From Oscillospiraceae bacterium (GTDB taxonomy: Bacteria > Bacillota > Clostridia > Oscillospirales > Oscillospiraceae): 33,878 bases of DNA. A model generated the notes under the pieces. That model was not told where the DNA came from. It made no database searches and saw only the letters and a program-made list of their open reading frames with translations. This document shows, piece after piece, positions 1-7,047 of this stretch. The number at the start of each line of letters is the position of its first letter. Within the stretch, counting starts at the first letter, position 1. The stretch spans positions 1-33,878 of the forward strand of contig WQXS01000021.1 in assembly GCA_009784725.1 (NCBI GenBank), written 5' to 3'. Position numbers and translations under genes: made by a program.

Positions 1-243
1 AGAACATTTAAAGCAATCAAAAAACGCGGTTATGATATAACACTTTTGAAGGAACCGATAACAATACTTGCAAAAGGTGAAGTTCTGCCACCAAAATATA
101 AAGATCATAAACTACAAGGCAGGCTTGCCGACTTTCGTGAGTGTCATATAAAAGGTGATTGGTTGTTAATTTACCGTATAATAGACGATAAGCTTATTCT
201 ATCACTTCACAGCACAGGGACTCATGCAGATTTGTTTGAGTAG
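1..243 (+). CDS. yafQ: YafQ-family toxin, 3' part (start lies outside the window)
   Basis: The reading frame is open from the first base and ends at TAG 241-243, giving 80 residues; the N-terminus is off the window. The sequence carries the typical end of a YafQ/RelE-fold ribosome-dependent mRNA interferase: a KAIKKRG start, LPPKYKDHKL, then FRECHIKGDWLLIYRI and a LHSTGTHADLF tail. In YafQ the HIxxDWLLIYxI strand and the late His of TGTHADLF belong to the catalytic fold, and both are present. The partner antitoxin (DinJ/RelB type) would normally lie just upstream, so it is expected outside the window. In this family the toxin cleaves mRNA on the ribosome. Confidence 0.88.
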   Translation, partial: RTFKAIKKRGYDITLLKEPITILAKGEVLPPKYKDHKLQGRLADFRECHIKGDWLLIYRIIDDKLILSLHSTGTHADLFE

Positions 244-278
244 ATTTATAAACGAACTGCTTTTCTCACCCTCGCATA

Positions 279-340
279 GCCTCGCTTGCGAGGCATTGGC
301 GACATCCCGACACCCACCCGAACGACCTGCGGTCGAAAAA
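279..340. repeat. GC-rich hairpin element, copy A
   Basis: The intergenic stretch after the toxin gene is clearly GC-richer than its surroundings. It contains GCCTCGC-TT-GCGAGGC (279-294) and CGACC-TGC-GGTCG (323-335), both perfect inverted repeats. An imperfect second copy lies at 21781-21830 beyond the flagellar cluster, sharing CCTCGC, the CCCACCC block and the CGACC..GGTCG hairpin followed by AAA. This looks like a dispersed intergenic repeat; no function is claimed. Confidence 0.5.
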
Positions 341-379
341 CCACGTTTCAAAATAATACTGTAAAAGCAAGAACAATTA

Positions 380-420
380 AAACCGGTCTATTCAAGAAAT
401 TGTATGGACCGGTTTAATTT
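380..420 (+). terminator. Intrinsic terminator-like hairpin
   Basis: AAACCGGTC (380-388) pairs with GACCGGTTT (407-415) around an 18-base loop, followed by AATTTTATTT. It could end the toxin transcript on the + strand. It also lies just beyond the 3' end of the small minus-strand ORF at 433-627, although that side has a weaker T tract. Confidence 0.55.
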
Positions 421-432
421 TATTTAGTTGTT

Positions 433-627
433 TTATCGGGCTTTTTTACGTTTAATGATTATAGTTAACGCACTTACTGCTGTTACAACTGCTCCGCTTA
501 TCAGTATCCACGTTAGAACATTGTTGCTATTTGATTCTGTTACACTACTAATTGCAGATATTGGATTAGTGGGATTAGTGTTTTCACTTTGCATTAACGA
601 TATATAAACATAACAGAACATTCCCAT
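433..627 (-). CDS. Small putative membrane protein, 64 residues
   Basis: The product is not recognised. It has a short hydrophobic N-terminus, a Ser/Asn/Thr-rich middle, one strong hydrophobic helix (about residues 38-57) and a basic IIKRKKAR tail. This resembles the C-terminal anchor of a secreted protein, so it may be a real single-pass peptide or the remnant of a larger surface protein. No good ribosome binding site is visible before the ATG. A hairpin lies directly after the stop. Confidence that it is expressed is low. Confidence 0.3.
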   Translation of the reverse strand: MGMFCYVYISLMQSENTNPTNPISAISSVTESNSNNVLTWILISGAVVTAVSALTIIIKRKKAR

Positions 628-747
628 TATTAAACAATAATATCATTGTGATTAATCATCATTAAGCCCTTGGAATTGTGAAAGAAACGTGTAATGACAA
701 GAGGTTAAACATGTGCTACGCTTGTTTTGGAAAGACAGGTGTTAACC

Positions 748-1110
748 ATGGATGAAAAGAATGTTTTGCCTCGTGCCGGTGAAGCGGTTATACCGATTGA
801 AAAATTTTTAAATTATTCACTAAACCCAATAAAAAGCAAGGGGAAGTAGGTGGCATTTAATAACGCATTAGGTTATAATCTTAGTAATGCGGATATACTT
901 GTTGAAAATATAAGACAAAACATAAAGAATTATCCTGCAGAATATAAGGGTAATAAAGGTTATGGTGATGTATACACAATTTCCATGGTTCTCAAGGGTT
1001 TAAACGGAAAAACTGCAAATGTAATGACATCATGGTTAGATGATAAAGAAACAGGAGAAATAAGACTAACAAGCGCTTACGTCAAAAAGAGGAGGGACAT
1101 CAATGATTAA
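748..1110 (+). pseudogene. DUF6883-family gene interrupted by an in-frame TAG
   Basis: Codons from ATG 748 read a typical DUF6883 N-terminus (AVIPIEKFLNYSLNPIKSKGK), then TAG at 847-849. The same frame continues at once with VAFNNALGYNLSNADILVENI and the rest of the domain up to LTSAYVKK. The two parts join with no loss of frame and no missing family segment, so one sense codon, for example CAG, appears changed to TAG. The ATG at 748 has AGGTG six bases upstream. TAG also ends yafQ and cheW here, so general recoding is unlikely. The family function is unknown. Assignment rests on recalled family pattern, not on a search. Confidence 0.6.
850..1110 (+). CDS. DUF6883 C-terminal part, possible separate reading frame
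   Basis: This is the part of the DUF6883 gene after the internal TAG. It can start at GTG 850, which directly follows the stop and has AAGGGG six bases upstream, so re-initiation to make an 86-residue product is possible. It holds the GYGDVYTISMVLKG strand region and the LTSAYVKK end of the domain but lacks the first 33 residues. Its stop overlaps the start of the DUF4926 gene by 8 bases, indicating one transcript. Base composition is AT-rich, unlike the flagellar genes. It may be non-functional. Confidence 0.5.
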   Translation: MAFNNALGYNLSNADILVENIRQNIKNYPAEYKGNKGYGDVYTISMVLKGLNGKTANVMTSWLDDKETGEIRLTSAYVKKRRDIND

Positions 1111-1291
1111 GCAATATGATAAAGTTAAACTAAAAAACGGAAAGTTTGCTATAATAGTAGAAATACTTGAAGAACAAAAAGCTTACATTGTGGATATAGA
1201 AATATCAGAAGGTGATTATGAAACCGAAACAATTTTACACTCGGACATAAGTGCTCTTATTATAGAGGTAGAACAGCCTTTAGCTATATAA
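1103..1291 (+). CDS. DUF4926 domain protein, 62 residues
   Basis: This small protein fits the DUF4926 pattern. It opens MIKQYDKVKLKNGKFAIIVEI, goes through an acidic beta-rich middle (YIVDIEISEGDYETETI) and ends in a hydrophobic ISALIIEVEQP. DUF4926 and DUF6883 genes are often neighbours, and here they overlap by 8 bases. The pair is found in accessory regions and is suspected of belonging to toxin-immunity or mobile contexts, but no activity is established. The start ATG 1103 has AGGAGGG upstream, inside the preceding gene. It is intact, whereas its partner is broken. Confidence 0.65.
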   Translation: MIKQYDKVKLKNGKFAIIVEILEEQKAYIVDIEISEGDYETETILHSDISALIIEVEQPLAI

Positions 1292-1395
1292 TTCTATCGT
1301 TTAATATTAAACTGTACTGGATATAATTATCAATTGTTATAATAGATAATTTTTCTCATAACTTAAAATAAGCTAATAGCTTTAATAATAAAATT

Positions 1396-1418
1396 ATGCG
1401 CCGATTTCGGCGCATTTT
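1396..1418. terminator. Bidirectional intrinsic terminator
   Basis: ATGCGCCG (1396-1403) and CGGCGCAT (1408-1415) form an 8-bp stem with an ATTT loop. It is followed by TTT on the + strand and by AATTTTATT on the minus strand. It lies between the + strand DUF4926 gene and the minus-strand flagellar cluster and probably ends both transcripts. Confidence 0.75.
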
Positions 1419-1455
1419 GGGTGGGGTAGGGATGTGGTACGCAGGGCAGTTTCAG

Positions 1456-2088
1456 CTACTTTTTCAGCCCTACGACCAGTAGGACTTCGTTGCGGGTGAT
1501 GCCGAGTTCGCTTGCGATTTCTATGTCGGTTTTGCCTTCGGCGGAGAGGGCGAGTATCATGGCTGTTTTTGTTTTGACGGTTGCCTTTTTTTCTGCTGCG
1601 GTAGGCGGGGGCATTGGTGTTGACTCTGCTGTTTCATCGAAGAATTTTTGAAAAACCGCTCCGTTTTCCTCCTTCTCGGGCGGAGGGTTAAACGGCGGGA
1701 TTATCTTGTCGCTTTTTACAATTCTTTCGGCACGTTCAAGCACTTCGCCTGCTACTCTTATTCTGTTGGCATCCAGCGGCAGGGTTCTCGGTAATTTTTC
1801 CAGAGCCTGCTCTTTTTTTTCAAGCGCAGGAGGCAAATCAAATGCAGGAATCTGCGACGTAGCTCTGTACTCCTGCTCCTTTAGCTCTGCCGTTGTTATT
1901 TTAAGCTGGTCGTTAAACTCCTCCATAAGGGTTTCGACGGAATTATATAACTGCAGAATTTGCGTTTCACGCTCATCCAGCAATTTTTTTTGTCTTTTTA
2001 CATTGGCAAAAAGCACCTTGCATATGATTGCAATTGCGCAGATAAGACCTGCTACAAACAATGCAAATGCGTAATATTCCAAACCCAT
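1456..2088 (-). CDS. SwrB-like / DUF6115 membrane-anchored protein, end of the flagellar operon
   Basis: The 210-residue protein has one N-terminal membrane helix (about 6-28), a charged segment likely to be coiled coil (30-75), a long Pro/Glu-rich linker, and a C-terminal helix-turn-helix-like end (GKTDIEIASELGITRNEVLLVV). This layout and its position downstream of the sigma-D gene match the DUF6115 family and Bacillus subtilis SwrB, which promotes flagellar export gate assembly. It is probably cytoplasmic with a membrane anchor. The ATG has GAGG five bases upstream. It is the last gene of the cluster, followed by the terminator at 1396-1418. The helix-turn-helix may serve protein contact and not DNA binding. 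Confidence 0.65.
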   Translation of the reverse strand: MGLEYYAFALFVAGLICAIAIICKVLFANVKRQKKLLDERETQILQLYNSVETLMEEFNDQLKITTAELKEQEYRATSQIPAFDLPPALEKKEQALEKLPRTLPLDANRIRVAGEVLERAERIVKSDKIIPPFNPPPEKEENGAVFQKFFDETAESTPMPPPTAAEKKATVKTKTAMILALSAEGKTDIEIASELGITRNEVLLVVGLKK

Positions 2089-2135
2089 AAAAACCTCGAA
2101 AGTATTTCAATTAAACTGTGTCAACCGACACCATT

Positions 2136-2462
2136 CTACAAATAAATATCTATCAGCTGGTCATGATCGGCGGGAGCAACAAGCAATTCTCTTTTCTGCT
2201 CCTCCGTCATTTCCTCCTCTTGGTTTCCGGAACCGCCGCCTGCAGCTCCCGAGCCGGCACCGTCCTCGTCGGTTTTTATTTCTTCCATTTCCGATTCGGT
2301 TGTAGCTACAACCCTTGACTGGTCATGTGTGCTTTCTATTTTTCCCTGAGCTGCCGCATGTTCCTGAGCTGCCTCCGGCTGTCTTTGTATATTACTTGAT
2401 TCCTTTGAAACATCAGTTGTACGTTGAATCATTATCTGCGTATCAATACTTCTTATTGACAT
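2136..2462 (-). CDS. Small acidic protein of flagellar operons, function unknown
   Basis: This 108-residue protein begins MSIRSIDTQIMIQRTTDVSK and continues with a Gln/Ala/Glu-rich middle, a Gly/Ser-rich acidic stretch and EEEMTEEQKRELL near the end. It has no membrane helix, signal peptide or cysteine. The second ATG (2460-2462) is preferred because AAAGGGG lies 8 bases before it, whereas the first ATG (2478-2480) has no proper ribosome binding site. It sits between fapA and the SwrB-like gene in the same direction. It is probably largely disordered. No function is proposed beyond its association with the flagellar operon. Confidence 0.65.
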   Translation of the reverse strand: MSIRSIDTQIMIQRTTDVSKESSNIQRQPEAAQEHAAAQGKIESTHDQSRVVATTESEMEEIKTDEDGAGSGAAGGGSGNQEEEMTEEQKRELLVAPADHDQLIDIYL

Positions 2463-2491
2463 GGTACGTGCCCCTTTCAACTACAGAAAAA

Positions 2492-4279
2492 CTACTTTTT
2501 CACGTCTCCCTTGCTGGTTTCACAAGGTCCCCACACTACTTCCCCGTTACTGTATTTGAATGTTGCATAGCTGACTTCATCGCTTACCTTAAAAATACTT
2601 GAGCCGATTTTAATACTTGAGCCTGAAAATGCCGTATCAAAAACATGAATTTTACTGTCCGTAGCATGCTCCATTTCATATTTTAATTCGTCCATCTCTT
2701 CGGTAAATGCGGTGAAATCCGCCTCATTGATTTTCCTGTTTTCAACTCCCGAAATATGCAGCTTTGTCCATGTTTCATTATCCATTACACCCTTTGATTT
2801 TGTAAGATAATTATCAAGCTGGTCAAGCTTAATCTTGTCAGCGGCAAGCCTTTCCATTTCCTTTTCCAGCACAAGAAGACGTGCGCGTTTTCGCGGCATA
2901 ACTCCGGCCTCAACATCGGTTTTTGTATTTGAAAGCGCTCCTATAAAATTAACGATTATATCTCCGGCCGCTGCCGCCTGCCCGCCTATAAGAGCTCCTC
3001 TTTTTCCCTTTGCATGAAGTGTGCTGCCTGTTTCAATCTTACTGTGGATACTGACATCTACGGTAACAGGACCGTCTGCAGATATCGAGCCTTGCTCAAT
3101 ATACATGATGGATACCGAGCCTCCCGCTTCGATTGTACCCTTGCCCGAACCCTGCATTCCGCCTTTTACTTCAATGTTTCCGCCGGCAATAAGCTTGGCA
3201 GCTTCGACTCCGCCGGCAACATTAATACCGTCCGTTGCTTTTATAGTATGCCCGGAACGGACACTGCCCGATATATGGACACTGCCCTCGAAATCAATAT
3301 TACCGACACTCATGTCAACATCGCCTGCGACTTTATATACACTTGAAACATTTATTGAATTGCTTACATATTCAACCATGCCAGCACAGGTCGAATACAT
3401 TTCTGTTCTATCATCGTTATAGCTGATGTTTTTGCCTCTCGGCAGAACTGTTTCCTTACCCGGCTTCTGTTTTATCGGGTTTCCTCTGACCGACATACCC
3501 GGAACACCTTCTGTTGCAGTTGTTCTGGATACAAGATGCTGCCCTTCCGTAACGGCAATGAAAAGATCGAGCGTCCGGTAATCCACTCTGCCGCCACCGA
3601 CTTCAACAGGTGCACCCGTTCTCTCGTCGGTGGAAAAATGGAAAATCAGCTTTCCGTCTTCTCCCTCTGTAGGAGGTGTTGCTGCTGCAACGGTTCTTGG
3701 TTCGTTATATTCTTTGGTTTCAATAAGAGTTGTCAGTTCAATCAGGTCAATCCCGTGTAAAACCCCCGCTTCCGTGAGCTTACTTTTAGCTGCTTCAAGA
3801 GTTAAAGCCGGACCGCCGGGTTCGGGCGCAAGTAATCTTGCATAAGCTTCCAGGTCATCACCGGAGATTTCTACCGACAAATCCTCGCCGTAAATATGCT
3901 CTGTTTGAGTAATTGCAACTCTTGCGCGTCCGCCGCCTTTTTCCGAGATGCTTTGAACAGATGAAATACTTAAATCAACAATTCTTTTTCTGGACAGATG
4001 CTGCATAAGCTCATTTCTGTCTAAATCCGCACCTGCACCTCTCTCTTCATAAATCTCGAGATATACGCCGTCTGTTTCGTAATAGACCGTAAAAAACGCA
4101 TTCATGTTGTTATTTGATGCGGGTGTGCCTGTAATTGCAAGTATTTGCCATTCTGTTTCGCCTTCTTGGTCACCTTTGAGAATATCTATTGTTAATGCTT
4201 CTTTTCCGCAAGCAAAATAAGATGTTGCCATTTGTTCAGCGGCTTCTCTTGAGTTTGCTGTAAAATATTTTGCTTTCAT
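2492..4279 (-). CDS. fapA: FapA family protein (DUF342, flagellar assembly protein A)
   Basis: The 595-residue product has an N-terminal Jag-N-like segment (about 1-50), a linker, and a central DUF342 region (about 205-450). That region is rich in repeating Gly/Ile/Val turns typical of a right-handed beta-helix (VAGDVDMSVGNIDFEGSVHI, GNIEVKGGMQGSGKGTIEAG). A coiled coil follows (about 465-540), then a beta-rich tail. This is the normal FapA layout. Some family members affect flagellar assembly or polar placement, but the mechanism is unsettled. AGAGGTG lies 5 bases before the ATG. It follows the sigma gene, as in many Clostridia. Confidence 0.85.
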   Translation of the reverse strand: MKAKYFTANSREAAEQMATSYFACGKEALTIDILKGDQEGETEWQILAITGTPASNNNMNAFFTVYYETDGVYLEIYEERGAGADLDRNELMQHLSRKRIVDLSISSVQSISEKGGGRARVAITQTEHIYGEDLSVEISGDDLEAYARLLAPEPGGPALTLEAAKSKLTEAGVLHGIDLIELTTLIETKEYNEPRTVAAATPPTEGEDGKLIFHFSTDERTGAPVEVGGGRVDYRTLDLFIAVTEGQHLVSRTTATEGVPGMSVRGNPIKQKPGKETVLPRGKNISYNDDRTEMYSTCAGMVEYVSNSINVSSVYKVAGDVDMSVGNIDFEGSVHISGSVRSGHTIKATDGINVAGGVEAAKLIAGGNIEVKGGMQGSGKGTIEAGGSVSIMYIEQGSISADGPVTVDVSIHSKIETGSTLHAKGKRGALIGGQAAAAGDIIVNFIGALSNTKTDVEAGVMPRKRARLLVLEKEMERLAADKIKLDQLDNYLTKSKGVMDNETWTKLHISGVENRKINEADFTAFTEEMDELKYEMEHATDSKIHVFDTAFSGSSIKIGSSIFKVSDEVSYATFKYSNGEVVWGPCETSKGDVKK

Positions 4280-4357
4280 AGTTGCACCTCTTCACGGGTT
4301 TGAGCAAATCTTTGGTTTACCCCCAAGCCGTCAACCGGCTTTTCAACTTCAGCGGCT

Positions 4358-4421
4358 TCAAACTACCTTTTATTATTCCTGCACTCTGCATTCTTGTTTC
4401 TTATTTATCAAACTACCTTTT
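4358..4421. repeat. 50-bp duplication across the 3' end of the sigma gene
   Basis: TCAAACTACCTTTT occurs at 4358-4371 and again at 4408-4421, where it is the complement of the sigma gene's last codons and stop. The 36 bases between (4372-4407) contain CCTGCACTCTGCATTCTT and TTTCTTATTTAT, which match the repeat units after flhA (8256-8350). This looks like a dispersed short repeat flanked by a duplicated target. Confidence 0.7.
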
Positions 4422-5172
4422 CAAGTTTTACTTTCATTTTCGCAAGGACTTTTGAATGTATCTGTGAAACACGTGATTCCGTAACATTTAAGATATCTGC
4501 AATCTCCTTAAGCAGTAATCCTTCGTAATAATAAAGTGTAATAACTGTCCGTTCCTTTTCGGGAAGCTCATCGATAACTTCGATAAGCACGGCTTTTTTC
4601 TCCTTTTCGAGCAGCTCATCCTCGGGGGTTTTTTCATCTCTGTTTTTGATTTCGGCTTCGGGATTTGCCGAACCCAGAGCATCTTCAAAGTTTATAAGGT
4701 TGAACATATGCGTTTGATTAAGGACCTTATGCACCTGCTCAACCGGCATTCCGAGCGAATCTGCCACCTGCTGGTCAACAGGTCCGTCGGGGTTTTGACT
4801 TTCGAATGTTTCGTATGCCGAATTTATTGCACTGATTTTTTTTCTGAGACTTGGTGATGCCCAGTCCTGAGACCTCATATAATCGAGGATTTCACCTCTT
4901 ACTCTTGTTACGGCATATGTTTCAAATTTAACCTCATGCTTTAACTCAAATTTCTCAACTGCATCAATAAGCCCTATCATCCCGCAGCTTACAAGATCGT
5001 CATACTCATTATAATTATTATATTTCGGCATCATGCGGCGGACTATCCATTTAACAAGGTAGCCGTAATGGATTAACAAATCATTTTTAGCGTCTATATC
5101 TTTGTTAACCTTATAAGCAACCCACAACTGCTCAAGCTCCTGCGGAGTCAGTTTTTGTGTAGTCTCTGCCAT
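4408..5172 (-). CDS. sigD: RNA polymerase sigma factor SigD/FliA (sigma-28, WhiG family)
   Basis: The 254-residue protein has the full sigma-28 layout. Region 2 includes YDDLVSCGMIGLIDAVEKFE and KFETYAVTRVRGEILDYMRS; region 3 includes SLRKKI and QQVADSLGMPVEQVHKVL; region 4 includes ERTVITLYYYEGLLLKEIAD and TESRVSQIHSKVLAKMK. It directs transcription of late flagellar genes such as flagellin and fliD. The ATG at 5170-5172 (MAETTQ) is chosen because GAAGGG lies 9 bases upstream; the ATG three codons earlier abuts that site. No anti-sigma factor FlgM is seen in the window. Its 3' end is duplicated (see the repeat at 4358-4421). Confidence 0.95.
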   Translation of the reverse strand: MAETTQKLTPQELEQLWVAYKVNKDIDAKNDLLIHYGYLVKWIVRRMMPKYNNYNEYDDLVSCGMIGLIDAVEKFELKHEVKFETYAVTRVRGEILDYMRSQDWASPSLRKKISAINSAYETFESQNPDGPVDQQVADSLGMPVEQVHKVLNQTHMFNLINFEDALGSANPEAEIKNRDEKTPEDELLEKEKKAVLIEVIDELPEKERTVITLYYYEGLLLKEIADILNVTESRVSQIHSKVLAKMKVKLEKVV

Positions 5173-5240
5173 GCCTGTCATCCCTTCATTTAGTGTTGCA
5201 GATATATTAGATGTGCATTGTACTAAACCGATGAAAACAT

Positions 5241-5269
5241 ATTATACCAAAATTTTATACAAAATGGAA
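5241..5269 (-). promoter_or_regulatory. Candidate sigma-A promoter before the sigma-28 gene
   Basis: On the minus strand an extended -10 box TGGTATAAT has its hexamer at 5241-5246. A weak -35 TTCCAT lies at 5264-5269, 17 bases upstream. It lies in the 157-base gap between the PilZ gene and the sigma gene and would let the sigma gene be transcribed independently of the long operon. Confidence 0.55.
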
Positions 5270-5329
5270 TCCTGTTTGCATAAAGTGTACATATTCATGT
5301 ATAAATGGTGCTTATCAGTAAATCAAAAT

Positions 5330-6073
5330 TTAAAGATTTAATCTTCTTCGTCTTTTTATTTGCTTTTGCTGTTCATTTAAAACATACTTTGCAATTCCGT
5401 CACTCATGCTTTCCGTCATGCCAAAAAACTGCATTCCCGTATTAAATATATTGCCTGTGCGCCAAGGGATACAGCGTTTGACCGTTGCGGTCATATGCAA
5501 AGCGGGTGAGCTGTCCTTTAAGGATTTTGTCCGTATACTCGCAGGTGTTCTGTCAAGATGGAGGCTCAGTATATATTTTTCATCGAACTCATATTTTCTT
5601 TTTGTCAAAAGCGCAATGCCCGTCACGCTGATATCTCTGCAGTTAACTGTTTCCAGAACATTTTCGTCCGCTTCATCACCAACGTATTTTAAACCCTGTT
5701 CCGCATCCTCTGTAAATTCAAAAATCTGCACTGCAAATTCAACCGGTAAACGAAATGCCTCGCGTCTTTGGTTTTTTTGAGCTCGTGTTGTCTGCATCAT
5801 CCACATATAGCGGATTTCTCCGCGTTTTTCCACTGCAACAACCTTCATTTGAGCTATATATCTGCCCGAAGCCCGGTAAAAAACGAGATACAGGCTGTCG
5901 TCCTGCTCAACGTGCATATATACGCCTTTTCGGTTTGGAACTCCGGCAAGAAAAGGCCCGTCGCCCAGCCTGTCCTCAATCATTGTCCTGTAGACAATAC
6001 CGGACTGCGCAACTAAATCAACCTTGTCTCCGACAATTATTATTTCATCATCAACAGCTTTTTCCAAATCCAT
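5330..6073 (-). CDS. PilZ domain c-di-GMP-binding flagellar brake-type protein (YcgR/MotI-like)
   Basis: The 247-residue protein has an N-terminal YcgR-like beta domain (about 10-95) and a C-terminal PilZ domain (about 103-235). Both c-di-GMP-binding motifs are intact: RxxxR as REAFR (104-108) and DxSxxG as DISVTG (147-152). Family members slow the flagellar motor when c-di-GMP rises, acting at the stator or rotor. It ends in a basic KRRRRLNL tail. It lies between flhG and the sigma gene, a position often held by this family in Clostridia. AAGGA lies 9 bases before the ATG. Confidence 0.88.
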   Translation of the reverse strand: MDLEKAVDDEIIIVGDKVDLVAQSGIVYRTMIEDRLGDGPFLAGVPNRKGVYMHVEQDDSLYLVFYRASGRYIAQMKVVAVEKRGEIRYMWMMQTTRAQKNQRREAFRLPVEFAVQIFEFTEDAEQGLKYVGDEADENVLETVNCRDISVTGIALLTKRKYEFDEKYILSLHLDRTPASIRTKSLKDSSPALHMTATVKRCIPWRTGNIFNTGMQFFGMTESMSDGIAKYVLNEQQKQIKRRRRLNL

Positions 6074-6094
6074 ACAGTCAATTCCTTAATTTAA

Positions 6095-6961
6095 TTAAAC
6101 CCCTGCTGTACCTCTATTTACACCGAGCATCCGTGAGAATACTCTTGATAAAATACTTTGTGAAGCCTTTTCATTCGGCATGTTTAAAATCGAACGGGCA
6201 ATTATATCAATTTCCCTTGCTGTAGCGCTGTACGGGTCACTTACCGAAATAGGCACCTGCCGCTTGATTGCCGCTGTAAAGTCGTGATTATATGATATTA
6301 AACCGAGCGGATTGATGTTTTTTCCGAGATTTCTGCCGCAAACAGTTACAAATCCTGTTTGAACGCTGTTTGCTTCATTGTTGTTTTCGCATTTATTTAC
6401 AAGCACATGTAAAGGATGTGTACTGTCGCGTTTTACTATTGTTTTTACAAGTGCATATGCATCAAGCACCGATGTCGGCTCTGCTGTTGTAACAACAATT
6501 GTTTCCGATGATGCAAGCAGTACCTGCATTATTGTATTGCTTACCCCGGCTCCTGCATCCATTATTATAATATCAATCGGTGCATCAATGCTAACTATTT
6601 TTGCAAGAAGTTCGGATAATTGATCCTCTTTCATATTTATAAGCTCATTTACGCCCGAACCTCCGGAGATAAACCTTACTCCCTCCAGACCCGGCTGGAT
6701 TATTTCAGAAAGGGATTTTTCACCCCGCAGAAAATAACTTAAATCCATCCTTGTCGTAATTCCGAGCATAATATCTACATTTGCAAGCCCGAAATCTGCA
6801 TCAAGAATGAGAACCCGCGAGCCAAGTCTGCTCATTGCAATGGCAAGATTGACGGAGATGCTGGATTTTCCGACACCACCCTTCCCGCTTGCAACGGAAA
6901 TGACTCTGACATCCTGGCTTTTCCCCATCAGCTCTCTTAAATTTGTTGCTTGATCGTGCAT
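6095..6961 (-). CDS. flhG: FlhG (YlxH), MinD/ParA-type ATPase for flagellar number and placement
   Basis: The 288-residue product has the FlhG N-terminal activation motif DQATNLR (3-9), the deviant Walker A SGKGGVGKS (25-33), the switch sequence LILDADFGLANVDIMLG and the Walker B-like DIIIMDAGAG. In this family the DQAxxLR helix stimulates the GTPase of FlhF, and the ATPase dimer on the membrane limits flagellar number. flhF lies just upstream with an 86-base gap, as usual. AAGGTG lies 4 bases before the ATG. The C-terminus is the normal amphipathic membrane-targeting type. Confidence 0.93.
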   Translation of the reverse strand: MHDQATNLRELMGKSQDVRVISVASGKGGVGKSSISVNLAIAMSRLGSRVLILDADFGLANVDIMLGITTRMDLSYFLRGEKSLSEIIQPGLEGVRFISGGSGVNELINMKEDQLSELLAKIVSIDAPIDIIIMDAGAGVSNTIMQVLLASSETIVVTTAEPTSVLDAYALVKTIVKRDSTHPLHVLVNKCENNNEANSVQTGFVTVCGRNLGKNINPLGLISYNHDFTAAIKRQVPISVSDPYSATAREIDIIARSILNMPNEKASQSILSRVFSRMLGVNRGTAGV

Positions 6962-7047
6962 ACTTCACCTTGTGCATCATCTCGAAGTTTCCTAAAAGGG
7001 AGAGCGATTGGCACATTTCTGATTTGCATGATTTAATAATTAAAATA

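Noticed and set aside
711-755. 14-codon ORF (MCYACFGKTGVNHG) with AAGAGG six bases upstream, overlapping the DUF6883 start
   Set aside because: No promoter or terminator context supports it, and the DUF6883 frame offers a better explanation of the region.
847-849. Genome-wide TAG recoding to a sense codon
   Set aside because: TAG ends yafQ (241-243) and cheW (16419-16421) at the expected family lengths, so TAG acts as a normal stop here.
3014-3422. Overlapping + strand open frames of more than 100 codons
   Set aside because: Both are antisense shadows of the low-complexity beta-helix part of fapA.
4322-4343. Terminator for the sigma gene from the AAGCCG/CGGCTT hairpin
   Set aside because: On the minus strand the hairpin is followed by GGGGG, not by a T tract, so it is unlikely to terminate that transcript.
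5755-6225. 156-codon + strand open frame
   Set aside because: It spans the antisense of the PilZ gene, an intergenic gap and the end of flhG; its composition is that of an opposite-strand shadow.
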